Both the position numbers and the translations under genes were made by a program. The notes beneath the pieces are model-generated. The model was not told the origin of the DNA. It worked only from the letters and a program-made list of their open reading frames with translations, and did no database searches. Source: Echria macrotheca (Eukaryota > Ascomycota > Sordariomycetes > Sordariales > Schizotheciaceae). Taken from it: a DNA stretch of 64,000 nucleotides. The stretch spans positions 62,001 to 126,000 of the forward strand of contig MU839839.1 of the NCBI GenBank assembly GCA_030411725.1, written 5' to 3'. Below, in pieces: positions 1 to 10,568 of this stretch. Positions within the stretch are counted from its first letter, which is position 1. Each line of letters starts with the position of its first letter.

Positions 1-2134
1 TCCACCAGATCCTTGTACTGAGCGATGACTGCGTCTGTGACGCTTCCAAGCGTGGCGTTTGGTTCTTTTGTTGCCGGCTCCAAATCCAAGTCGGCGTCAT
101 CACTGACTCCTTGCTTCAGCGACCATCCCATGAGCTTTGCCTTGTGGGCCGCTTTCAAGGCGCCGGGCGTGCCTGGTTCTGTATGGATCCGGCCGGTAGC
201 TCGGTCTGTTGATATCGGGACGAGGTTCACGTGCGGAGCAATATTCTGTTCTGACACGGGAAGTGAATGAGGCTGGGCGGCTGTTGCTTCTTCGCTTTGC
301 TTTATGGTCTTGTGCGTCTCGGCCGCGCTGTCCTTGCCCTCGTCCATCAGGTCCCGGTTCCCCTCGATCAGCTTTGATGACGGCTGCTTGAATTTGTATT
401 CGCTGACCCGGTCGAGGCAGTCATTGTAAAGATTCTCGACCAACTGGTCCCGCTGCAGGTCTACCGGCTTTCCGTTGAAATCGTACAGGGTGGTGTCTGG
501 ACGCAACGGCCGGTAGTGCAGACCCAGCTGACCACGGACAAGGATGTTCAATGGATTTCCCCTATCGAAACCAGTGATGATCATTCCACCCATTTCCGCT
601 GTACACCGCTTATCTTCGAAGCCCTCCATCGGGCGTGTCGGCTTGGTTCTGAACATTTTCGAGTAGACTCTTCCACCGATACGATTTCTGCCTTCGAGGA
701 GGACAACACGAGGGGGTTCCTCGCCCATGTCTCGGAATTTCCTAGAATACTGCGCAAAGAGCCCCTCAAGTTGCCGTGCGCATCCGAGACCAGCCATACC
801 AGCTCCGATAATGACGACCGTCTTCTGCTTCCCAGCCTGCCGAGAGAGTTTGCTCGGTAATTTGCGAGCCGAGGGGACCTCAACGCACCCAAAGTTGATA
901 AAGCCTCGGCGGACCAACCAGTCAAAACACACGCTGGCAACATCGAACCAGCGGCTGTCCTTGGCACAGCCGACAGCCTCCTCTCGAGTGACGGGTATTT
1001 GGGGGTTCCGCACCCATAGTCTGAGTATCCCATTTCGGATATTGAGGTAAGTGGTCACCTGTGCGTGACTGATATGCTCTCTGAGCATGAGATACTCTTC
1101 AGAATGGAGGTGATACGGGTTCAGTCTTGATGCTTCGGCTGCCGCAACACACTCGATGGCATAGTCTGCCGGGGGTAGATCTGTTGGAATCGATACTTTG
1201 GGACGCACGTTGAACACGCGTCGAGGCACACTGCTTGGTTGTTTCAGAGCAGACTGTGGGGTCTGAGGGTTTGTACCTCTTGAGGCTTCGATATCAACTG
1301 GCGTCGTAGCTTTGCTCGTTTGGGAATGAGGAGCGTCAAAGAGGTCCGAGTGGTCCGAAACTACCGAGTGCGATGAGACGGACGAGGAGCCCTGCTCGAC
1401 AGCTGCATCTGGGTGAAGAAATCCCGTCATTGCTGGAGCCTCAGCGGCCGGTGGTATTGGTGGGTTTGGCGGCACTGGAGTTATGGGGTCGGTTTCTTGT
1501 GCTATGGCTGGGCTCGATATGGTTTGAGAAGGCGGCGGACTGGAACAATTATCAGCATACCCAGGAAGTGAAGTGGTGAAAGGTGAGAACGGAGTAAAGA
1601 GAGAAGAAAACCGGAGGGGGCAACGGGACTAGCAGAAAGAGAGAATGGCAGAACATACGGGGAAGGCTCCGCTTCCTTCTTTGGTTCAGGGTCAGGTTCG
1701 GCAACTGGTTCGGGGGTGGGATCCCTCCTCCGTACCGTGTCCGGCACAGGTTCCGGAGCGAGTTCCGGGGCAGGTGAGGGTTCGGAATTAGGGACTGGCG
1801 GCAGGGTAGACTCGGACAGGTCGTCAAAATCTGGCTCGTCGTCCGGAGGAGGAGATAAGGAGCCGATAGAGGAAGAGGCAATGCTCATGGAGTCGTCACC
1901 CTCAGTGGCAGCCATATTGTCGTTGCCGGTCCAGACCACTATCTCTGGCGCGATCTCTTCCGAACTGCTATCGTTGTGGTAGCGGGGGTCTAGTTCGGAC
2001 GGTGTAGTCACGGCGGGTGACAGGGGCTTGGCAGGGTGTGACCGCGAAGCACGAGCCGGCCGGCGGGAGCGTTGTGATGAAGCCTTTCCTAGTCCACGAG
2101 ATTTTCCAGTACGAGAGCGGGAATTGGTTCCCAT
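1..2134 (-). CDS. LSD1: LSD1/KDM1-type histone lysine demethylase (SWIRM + amine oxidase), 3' part missing
   Basis: Flavin-dependent nuclear demethylase of the LSD1/KDM1 family, which removes methyl groups from histone H3 lysines. Two exons are visible: 2134-1659 and 1539 to the window edge, split by a 119-nt intron with a GTATGT donor and CAG acceptor. About 671 residues are seen. The first ~270 are low-complexity, rich in Pro, Ser and Glu. A SWIRM domain lies near residues 277-380 (DYAIECVAAAEASRLNPYHL, ending WLVRRGFINFG). The FAD-binding amine-oxidase domain starts near residue 400 with VVIIGAGMAGLGCARQLEG, followed by LLEGRNRIGGRVYS. An acidic, alanine-rich insertion follows QLGLHYRPL, as in fungal homologues. 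The catalytic C-terminal half lies outside the window. The start was chosen at MGTNSRSRTGK; an upstream extension of the frame has no convincing ATG context. The family assignment is secure; substrate specificity (H3K4 or H3K9) is not visible. Confidence 0.93.
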
Positions 2135-2898
2135 GATCTCAATATGGCAAAGGGCAGCCGTGTCGACGGGGGGACAGCGACGACGGCGGACAGGGTCTGC
2201 TAGCCACCACGGGCTACCTTGGCGGTGCTGCTTCTGCTTGCGTGGGCAAAATCCTGTCTCTGCAAGCGGGAGTTGGTGCTGAGCGGGATGCAAGCTGGGC
2301 CCGGATATCTGTTTGGCCTCATCAGCATGTTGGACCTGGGCCTGGTGGCCGAGTGTAGTGCGTGTAGTGTTGAGCTAGAGCGAGTCGAAACTCGGACGAC
2401 GTGGGGCCAATGTCGGATTTTCAGCGCAGAAACCTACCTCCAACCTCACATGTCGACCTCGCCGATCGTCCTTGCCCGGTGCACCATCAATTCCCCGGTC
2501 GGCAACACGGTCAACAGCAGTCTCGAAGCGAATTGGCACCCGCGGCCTCGACGTCGTCCATACGTGGTTGCGCAGAGTCTGGGCTCTCTCTCCAGCAATG
2601 TCTCCACTCCCCAGTCGGCCCAGCTGCATTGAATAAGTCGACTTTGGCCGCACATGGGCCCATCACGTGAGCCTGCACTCAAGGGAGGGGTCGCTGCCAT
2701 TCCTGCAATAATGCGCTAAATAGTGCACCCAGCACCTGCTGTTTCACTCTGTCTTGTGCATATGTATGCACACAACCGTCTCGAGGTCGAAGCCCAAGTT
2801 GCATCGACAATAGCTTTGTCTTGACTGCCATCTACACAAATGCTATCCTCTCTGTCTACCGAGCGCCAGCAGGCTCATCCTGAGCCTTCGACGACCAT
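2135..2898. other. Intergenic: LSD1 5' flank and VPS33 3' flank
   Basis: This 764-nt gap must hold the promoter of the LSD1-type gene and the 3' UTR of VPS33. Short open frames on both strands have no splice logic or recognisable domain. No repeat or RNA gene is seen. Confidence 0.5.
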
Positions 2899-5184
2899 TC
2901 ATGCGTTCGCATTCCCAGATACAGCACCGGCAGCTTGTGAGGCCTCGCGCGGTCTGCCAAACGTCTCCTTCTCAATCGCTGCGTCCATCATCTTGTTCCC
3001 GCTAATGATCGATGTTGTACATATGACAATATTCCTCTTGGCTGGTTCAAAGGGGTACGTTAGCAATCTCTTGAACATAAGTCACTCAGTGCCCGGACGG
3101 CTCTCACCTTGTTCCTGCTTCGCAATAAACCTCAGCGCCGCGATTTCGGTAAAGCTAATGCCGCCGACAAATACGACAAACACCGTCTTCTTCTCCCCGT
3201 TGCCCGATAACAGCGCCCGAGCCCTCACCGCCTTGTCCTCGCCCTTCTGGACCTCGTCAAATGTCGCGCCTCGCGCATGTTTGACTGCCTCGTCGAACCC
3301 CCGCCACCCCTGAGCGCCCGTAGCTGCGGGGCCTGGCGCACTTGTCGCGCCGTTGCCTCGTGTGATCGAGAGTAGATATTGCTTCTGCAATATGCACTGG
3401 ACGAGCCGGATTGATAAGGGAGCGTAACCGCTGTACACGTAGGCGATGTCGTTTGGATCGCGCTCGTTGACCTCGTCGACGATCAGACGGAGCTGCTTCC
3501 GGAGATATGTGTAGTTTGTTTTGGTCCCAACGCCGCCAGCTCCCCCGCTCATGGGTATCATGGAAGCAAGCGGCGAGGATCTGGGTAAGAACATCTGGAG
3601 TCTTTCCAGGTTATGCAGTGTGAGCAAATGTTGGTAACCGTAGCCCTGAAGGATCAAGCGCCGGAAGTGATCCATCTCCCTGCTCTTAATTCCCCCAGAA
3701 ATACATGAGTAGATGCATAGCAGACGCAAGACTTCTGGTAATGGTGTGTCGCGCGCGATGAGCTCCTCGATGGCTTCAAACTGGGATGACGGGTCGGCTC
3801 CGGCTGCCAAGTTCTGCTGGACTTCAAGGAGCTTGTTGAAGCTCTCCGCTTTTGTATGTTTCATGATCTCCTCTGTCAAGCCAGTGTGTATCTTGAGGCT
3901 TTGCTGCTCGGCCTGGTATCCAGGTAGCTTCTGCATAAACACCTTCAGGTCCGCGGTTGTCTTGGAACTATGTCTGCTCTCGTAGTCGCTCTTCAACCGC
4001 AGAGCAATCTTGTTCAAGAGATTGCCCACTATGGCAAAGTTCTCATCGCGCACTTGCTCGAACAGTTTATCGGAGCCATCGAGTTGAACCTTGCGCTTCC
4101 GGGTCTGCGGGCTGCTCGCCGCTGCAGCGCCCGATGCCCCAGGAGCTGCTGGGGCAGCGGCCCCCACAATCGTCGAGTCGACTTCGGTCTGATTGTTCTG
4201 AATACCGAATACTTCATCGATGAGCCCCTCATACGTGAGCTGGGTGAGTAGAGGCGTGACAAAATCGACTTCTCGATCGATGATGATGACGCTCTCGGTC
4301 GTGGTGCTCGGAGTGAGGCCGGTCTTGTCCGTCTCGTTCACGTCCTCGCCCGCGAGTAATTCTTGCCGCATACGAGCTAGGAGTTCGGCGACCCTTTTGG
4401 CATTGTCGCCTTTGCCAATGATGCGAGGGAAGAGGCCATGGCGCTGCTGGATTCCCATCAACGCCTTGGAGAGGAGGAAGATCGAGGTCGGGTCTTTTGC
4501 GAGGTACAAGTCTTTGAATGAGGTCTCGAGTTCTAGGGATAAGAGGTCTTTCTCTAGTGGGAAAAAGTAGAGAGGTAGTTCGGCGATGTTTGCGTCACCG
4601 AGCACGCCGGCCTCTTCGAGGACCTTGTCCGACAACACTGTCCGCCTCGGCACCCAGAAAATGTGAAATTCGTGAGGAGACTGGCTGTCGCGCTGCAATC
4701 GTCGTATCTGGTCTGAACATGTGTGAGCTCCAACGACCTTTCGAGGTTGACCCCCCGAGCTTGTTGAGGTCCACCACGTGAGCCACACACCGGCGGGCAG
4801 GGCAAGAAGAGAGACGGAGTCTGACCTGCTATTGTATGCGCATGTCTCGCAGACTCGCCGCGCGCAATGAAAACCACATTGCGCTGGCTGGAATCGGTGT
4901 TCTTGTTTTCCAGAAAGAAGAAGTTGTCGACGCCGTAGTCGCGCAGGGTCGAAGCCTTGACGATTACTCCCAGGGGACCGGCCAGGGACTGTTCAATCAC
5001 GAGGTTCTTCTTCCCACGGACCTGTCATCGCGCTTCAGTCAGCTCAGCGCTGCGCGAGCCACAAGCCGTGTCTGCGAAGACACGCGGTGATGGACGTGTC
5101 ACCTACCCCCTCGAGAAGGTACAGCAGGTCCTTGCGGGCCTTTTCTCTGACCTGCTCCGTGTCAAATCCCGCATGAGGAGCCAT
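2899..5184 (-). CDS. VPS33: VPS33, Sec1/Munc18 subunit of HOPS and CORVET
   Basis: Sec1/Munc18-family protein that templates SNARE assembly for endosome and vacuole fusion, as part of the HOPS/CORVET tethering complexes. Exons (minus): 5184-5107, 5021-4826, 4712-3108, 3041-2899, giving 673 aa, the usual VPS33 size. The start MAPHAGFDTEQVREKARKDL is followed by the domain-1 segment GPLGVIVKASTLRDYGVDNF. Family hallmarks follow: HEFHIFWVPRRTVLSDK, EEAGVLGDANIAELPLYFF, GIQQRHGLFPRIIGKGDNAK and TQLTYEGLIDEVFGI. The C-terminus RNIVICTTSIISGNKMMDAA is supplied by the last exon, and this join keeps the frame. Intron 2 uses a GTCAGA donor, which is weaker than its neighbours. A Gly/Ala-rich loop (GAAAPAAPGASGAAAA) interrupts domain 3a. 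It is transcribed in the same direction as the genes on either side. Confidence 0.95.
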
Positions 5185-5873
5185 GGTTGATCAGCTCTCC
5201 ATGCGGGGGGCGAGAGTAATTGTAATTGAGCAGTCGCGCGCCGTCGTCATCCACGGCGTGAGCTGAAGTGGGATGCAGTGAAGCTTGGCGACGGGAGAGC
5301 TCCAGCTGCTGGACTGGTCGGATGTCGGCGCGTGACTTCACCGAGCTGTCTCCCCACTCTTTTTAATTGATCAAGCTTGTGACGCGCACCATGTCGCGAC
5401 ATCTTCACATGCCAGCACTTTATGTAGAATTTAGGTAAGGCTGATGCAAATCATTTACTCGGAAGCATCCGGATACGCAACAGGCATTCCGTACAGAGGT
5501 AGGTATTCCATCGCACATAGCCTTTGGTAACTCTACGGAGAGAGCTTAACCTAAACTCTACCAGACGCACGGTAGAGGAAGCTGAGAGATTTAACAGACT
5601 TACGTCCATATCTTCAACCGCAATCCAACGCCGCTACCAAGATAACCAGGCTTTGACGGCCATCCTTAGCTCTCGAACCACCTCCATACTTAGCTCGCAG
5701 ACAACTTGTTAGTGAGACATGCCCACGTGTATCCACCTCTCACCTCGCCAACGCCGCAGAGCCGACCACGGCCATTTGCCATTTTAATGCAACCCTTATG
5801 CCTTTAACCTAGGGGCCCCCATTACAGAAATACCCAGACTTAAGCCAAACTAAAACCGCGAGTCCGGCACCAT
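5185..5873. other. Intergenic: VPS33 promoter and E2 3' flank
   Basis: A 689-nt gap. The part at about 5340-5870 is richer in A+T and TpA than its surroundings, but I find no repeat partner, TIR or open frame in it. It may be decayed sequence or plain UTR. Confidence 0.4.
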
Positions 5874-6502
5874 TCAAACGTTGTTATCGTGGTAGAAGAA
5901 ATCGATGTCTTTCGGCCGGAGTCGGTTGGCACGCACAAAATCTTCATCGCCGGGTGGTCGCTCGTCCTTGGTATTGCCGGTAAGCATGCTCTGTAAGCTC
6001 ATGCATACGCTCTCCACATTTTGGACCGGACTCCAGCCCTGCTGGCCGAGGAGGTCGAGGCAGATGATGCCGTTCGAGTAGATGTGCGGATGGATGGGAA
6101 TCGGTCTGTCTGGGAGCTTCACGAATACGACCTCGGGTGGCTCTGCAAAACGATTGTCAGTAGTTGAGCACATGACGATTGGTTCTGGGTTTATCGCGGG
6201 GATCCAGCGAGCGGGCCGGGCGAGATATACCTATGGGATACGAGGAGCTAAACTTGAACTTGAGTCTGTACGTTTGGTCCTTGTAGAGAGGATTGCTGTC
6301 CAAGACCCGTATGTCCAAGAACCACTCTTCGAAATTCTCGGCCGAGACAAGGTCGATGCCCGGCGGGAGGCTATTGTGAATCTGCGAACCTTCTTGTCAG
6401 CTGCGAATCTTCCCAAGTCGGCGAAATCGAAGTCGGTGTCAGTACTACCTTCTGCAGCTCCTTCCCCAGTCTCTTGGTCGCAAATCCCGCTGCTGGCGGC
6501 AT
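5874..6502 (-). CDS. UBE2W-like ubiquitin-conjugating enzyme E2
   Basis: E2 enzyme that accepts ubiquitin from E1 on a cysteine. UBE2W orthologues transfer it to protein N-termini; that role is inferred here from family membership. Exons: 6502-6449, 6381-6231, 6142-5874, giving 157 aa, the size of a bare UBC fold. The protein starts MPPAAGFATKRLGKELQK. The active-site region reads HPHIYSNGIICLDLLGQQGW, with Cys in GIICLDLL. HPH in place of the usual HPN is typical of the UBE2W branch, as are the following WSPVQNVESVCMSLQSML and RPPGDEDFVRAN. Both introns have usable GT/AG ends (GTAGTA and GTATAT donors), and the second has a CTACTGAC branch site. The first intron is the least certain, because its acceptor lies close to an alternative. 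Confidence 0.9.
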
Positions 6503-7639
6503 CTTGGCCGATTCTATCGCCAACTCTTGGTGAACGGATGTGAAGCCTCTGGGTGTGACGACTCGAGGTTGCCGCCAGGCAGAGACAGAAAGGTACTTCG
6601 ACGGTGGCGGGGTTCAGTTTGGGAGGGGCACGAGCAGGGATCTTGCAAACCCAGTGAAAGCGCGTCGCAACTTCTGACGTGAACCTGATACGGCCTTCCT
6701 TACCCAACAAGCGACCCTAACGCCCGTGAAATGGATAAACAAAGGAATATAACGAACACACAGTCATCAGAGCTCGCAGACGTTGGCGCCGCGAAAACGG
6801 TCTGGCGCCACGTCGATGTAGGGCGATTGGCAAAGACGGGATGGAAAATGAAAGATTGGGCCAGCCAGCGAGCTTGCCGCGCGCTGCCTTGCTTCTCCTG
6901 GCTACAGAACCCAGGAGGGAGGAACCGAGTCGGGGAACAGCGGCGCCCAAGGCTAGCCAAATGATTGGTTAACGGCTCCAGCTTCCATCCGTGACAAGTA
7001 TTTGTTCGCGGCCTCAGAATCTCGGGACCTCTGTTTTTTTCTTCGTCCAAATGGGAGAACGGTTTCCCTAGACCGTCCGCCCCCGTGACAGAAAGGTAGC
7101 ATATCAACGAGGCAAACAGGCGGCCTGAACACTGGCGAACGATGTGGCGACACAACAGTCCGCCTTCGTGTCCTTCCAAGGCCGCCTCTCCGCAACCCAC
7201 AAACAAGCGGACAGCCTTCTCGCAACTGGGCAGCACCAGACGGGCAGCGCAACCACACCGGGCTGCCGGTACACCGGACCTAACCGTGTTGCCGTGTTTC
7301 CGTAGTCATAACGTGATATAAGTTATTCGCCCAGCGGTTTCCTGGCGAGGCTGAGCTCGCGAGTGACAAACCACTGAGTTCATGCCATGTCAGGCTCATC
7401 AGTCCGCAGTCAGGTCGACATGAGGCGGTGCAGTCAGAACAGGTTGAGCGACACAACAGCAACTAACTACACACTGAAACGACTGTGCAAGCTGGGCTAA
7501 CTCCAAAGAGACGGGTAAAGACATCAAGGATAATCAGCTCGAGTACCCAGTAATCGAAACGGACCGTCTGGAGTTGTGTATCGGCTTCGACAACACAAGA
7601 ACGGACCAGGCTGGAGATGAGCACCAAAGAGAGTCTGGG
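6503..7639. other. Intergenic: E2 upstream region
   Basis: About 1.1 kb of ordinary base composition between the E2 gene and the transposon relic. Open frames at 6700-7236 and 6953-7258 on the minus strand show no domain and no splice continuation, so I did not call a gene. Confidence 0.4.
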
Positions 7640-7715
7640 GATCCCGCCCTGCGTATTCTGCGGGAGCATTTTGCGTATCGTGCGGGAAATCCCTTTATCT
7701 CGCGTAATGCCGGCC
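7640..7715 (+). repeat. Left terminal inverted repeat
   Basis: Left arm of the inverted pair; its partner is 8214-8290 on the opposite strand. The outer end reads GATCCCGCCCTGCG. The right arm has two extra C in this stretch. Confidence 0.8.
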
Positions 7716-8213
7716 AACTACCCTATAGCCAGCCTTGGCCTGTGGCTGACCCCGCCGGCCGCGGTACTCCCTTGCTAGCGCTGCAATTAAAGCTATTGCT
7801 AAGTATATAACTATAAGTTAAAACCATTATTATTGTAAGGATTATAGTGTTAAAGATAATTTAATTAAACTATGTAGTTAGCTTATTTACTTACTTATTT
7901 ACCCTTTGTAGCTTATACCGTAGCTTTAACTTATTTGTAATTAATATATTATGTACTTATAAATATAAATTTTATAAGCGCGAAATTATTTAGTATTAAT
8001 TACTAGTGATAAAATACTATTATAATTATTAGGGAAATTGTACTTTAATATTTGAATATTGTATTATTTGGCTTTAGCTTTACGATATTGGAAATCCTTA
8101 TATAGCGTAAGGTATCTAATAGTTGGTGATGGCTTTAAGATGGCGATGGGAAGCGCGAGGCTTTAATTGAGCTATAGCCTTAGTTACGGCCTTGGGGGTG
8201 CGTGCCTGGTGCC

Positions 8214-8290
8214 GGCCGGCATAGGCGAGATAAGGGGATTTCCCGTACGATACGCAAAGTGCTCCCGTAGAATACGCAGGGCGGGGGATC
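8214..8290 (-). repeat. Right terminal inverted repeat
   Basis: Right arm of the inverted pair. Read inward from 8290 it matches the left arm except for about five substitutions and two small indels. Confidence 0.8.
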
Positions 8291-8992
8291 CAGGTCGAAA
8301 AAGCTCCAGTCGCTCGATCGGGAAACGAGACCAAATGGTTAGCGGCTGGTGATTGGTGTACTGGGGCCCCACATCTACAGCTGGACGGGAGGCCCTTGTC
8401 GCTCGCTGTCACGCTGTGCCTGCCTGCCCCTCCCTCCTCCTGCTTGGGGCCATTGAAGGCTGAGCAAGAAGCTCCCTGTCACAGCCAGACCCGACCGATC
8501 CTGAGTTGAACTAGGCGTTTTGGCGTTCTGAGGCAGTCAGCCTCTCGACGTTTGCAGCTGTATTAAAATCGAATAAGATTATCATCCGACTCGATCGCAT
8601 TTTCTTTGTGGGAAGAGCCAGGCTGGAATCTGTCGCGCCCAAGGCTCCCGCAATCACGGCGGGGTAACAGAGTTGCTCACCAGGACCCCTCCTGGTCCCC
8701 TCATCCAGGCCCAATTGCTGCCAAGCCCCTACCTCTGCAACTCCTCTCCTCGCAGCCCATACCAACCTGAGCTGCCGCGCCTATCTAGAAGCTGTCAGAT
8801 TCAGCCGCTCTCCAAAGCGTTGCGCCGTCCTCCCTCGTCGCCAAATTCTTCCCCCAGACCTCGTCTGATCCCCGAAAGGTTCCATTGAGGCGATCGCAGC
8901 TCCTGAATCGGCTTTCGTCTGCACCTTGCGCCTCACCTTAGCCCTGAACCGGCGCGCTCAACTACTGCGTCTTGCGACGACGGCTCTGAATC
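8291..8992. other. Intergenic: CaMK-type kinase upstream region
   Basis: About 700 nt rich in pyrimidine runs on the plus strand (CTCCTCTCCTCGCAGCC and similar), typical of fungal 5' leaders. It presumably carries the promoter and 5' UTR of the kinase. No separate gene is seen. Confidence 0.45.
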
Positions 8993-10568
8993 ATGAGCTG
9001 TAAGTTCTCTTTGTTCGCCAACTGGACAACCACATAGGCCTGCGCTGCTCCAACCCAAGCACTATTTCTATGCCCTCAGCGCCGACCTCCCACACCCCAA
9101 AGTCACCGTTGCGACAGAGCCGCTAATCATGAGGTTCTTCCGAATAGTCTCGGGCATGCTCAACCGCCTTCATGGGCAACCGGACAGTTACGATAAGAAG
9201 TGCGACTCTTCCCGCCTACTTTCCGCTTCCGGCACTGACAGGCACACCAGGTCCAGATATCGATTTGGTCGGACGCTCGGCGCAGGTACCTATGGCATAG
9301 TGAGGGAGGCCGAGGGGCCTGACGGCAGGGTGGCTGTCAAAATCATCCTGAAGAAGAATGTGAAGGGGAATGAGCAGATGGTCCTCGACGAGCTTGATCT
9401 GTTGCAGCGTCTTAAGCACCCGCACATCGTCAAGTTCGTCGACTGGTTCGAGTCGAGGGTACGTCGTCGCATAGCTCGCTCGGGCACTCGATGGGATGCT
9501 AATAACCGTCTAGGACAAGTACTATATCGTTACGGAGCTCGCCACGGGAGGAGAGCTGTTCGACAGGATTTGTGAGCAAGGCAAATTCACCGAGAAGGAT
9601 GCCTCACAAACGATCAAGCAAGTCCTTGGCGCCGTAAACTATCTTCACAAGAACAACGTGGTCCACCGAGGTAGGTTGTGCGTTTTCCACAAGGTGCTCG
9701 CGGTTACTGACGCTGGCAGATCTCAAACCGGAGAACCTTCTGTACCTCACCAAGGCGCCCAACTCGGACCTCGTTCTCGCCGATTTCGGTATCGCAAAGA
9801 TGCTCGACAGCAAAGACGAAGTTCTGACCACCATGGCCGGCTCCTTTGGATATGCGGCGCCGGAAGTGATGCTCAAACAGGGCCACGGTAAAGCCGTGGA
9901 CATGTGGTCGCTCGGCGTCATTACATATACCCTACTCTGCGGTTACTCGCCATTCCGCTCCGAGAACCTGCAGGACCTCATCGACGAGTGCAGCAGCGCA
10001 CAGGTCGTTTTCCATGAGCGGTACTGGAAGGACGTGAGCGACGATGCCAAGGATTTCATCCTCAAGCTGCTACAGCCGAAGCCCGAGGAGCGCTGGACCA
10101 GCGAGGTATGACCCCAAGTTTTGAGACATAAGACAACCGGCTCACACTCTGCAGCGTGCACTTGCACATCCTTGGCTGAGTGGCGAGAACGCCACGGACC
10201 ACAACTTGCTGCCCGAGATCAAGGCATACCTCGCAAGGCACCGCCTGCGTCGTGGCATCGAGATGGTCAAGCTCGCCAACCGCATCGAGGCCCTCAAGCT
10301 GCAGGAAGATGACCCGGAAAACTCGGATATGCCAAAGGACTCGACGTTAGCAGCCGATCAGTCTTCTCGCCCTGTGGCGCCCAAGGCTAACGAAGGCAGC
10401 ACCACGAATGCTACCAAGGCGGGTGGCGAGAAGCGCACCCTCTCTAAGACGATCAAGGGCGCTATCTTCCGCGAAGTCGTGCTCGCCAAGGTACGCGAGA
10501 TGAAGCAGCAGGAGGAGACGCTTAAGGTGACGGAGGGCATTGCGAGTCCTACGAGTCCCGGAAAGTAA
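8993..10568 (+). CDS. Ca2+/calmodulin-dependent protein kinase (CaMK family)
   Basis: Ser/Thr kinase of the CaMK1/CMK group, expected to act in cytosolic calcium signalling. Exons: 8993-8999, 9148-9199, 9251-9458, 9514-9670, 9720-10105, 10155-10568, giving 407 aa. The first coding exon is only ATGAGCT; joined to 9148 it gives MSFSGMLNRLHGQPDSYDKK, which fits the family start better than the in-frame ATG at 9129. Kinase landmarks: glycine loop LGAGTYGIVREAEG, Lys in VAVKIILKK, HRDLKPEN catalytic loop, DFGIAKM, then SFGYAAPEV instead of the usual APE context. ALAHPWLSG closes the kinase domain. A basic helix RHRLRRGIEMVKLANRIEAL follows, a plausible autoinhibitory/calmodulin-binding segment. 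Intron 9200-9250 is 51 nt with no stop, so its retention would add 17 residues after DKK. The calmodulin-binding role is inferred. Confidence 0.93.

Larger units (their letters stand above)
7640..8290. mobile_element. RIP-decayed DNA-transposon relic or MITE with ~76-bp terminal inverted repeats
   Basis: The left arm (7640-7715) is repeated in inverted orientation at 8214-8290. Both arms read GATCCC, then GCCCTGCGTATTCT, GGGAGCA, TTTGCGTATCGT, CGGGAAATCCC, TTATCTCGC and TGCCGGCC inward. Five substitutions separate them; four are transitions of the C/T or G/A kind expected from RIP. The core (about 7790-8130) is extremely AT-rich and TpA-rich, with no usable open frame, in sharp contrast to its flanks. 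The total is about 650 bp. No transposase remains, so this is a non-autonomous or internally deleted element. I could not define a target-site duplication with certainty. Confidence 0.8.
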
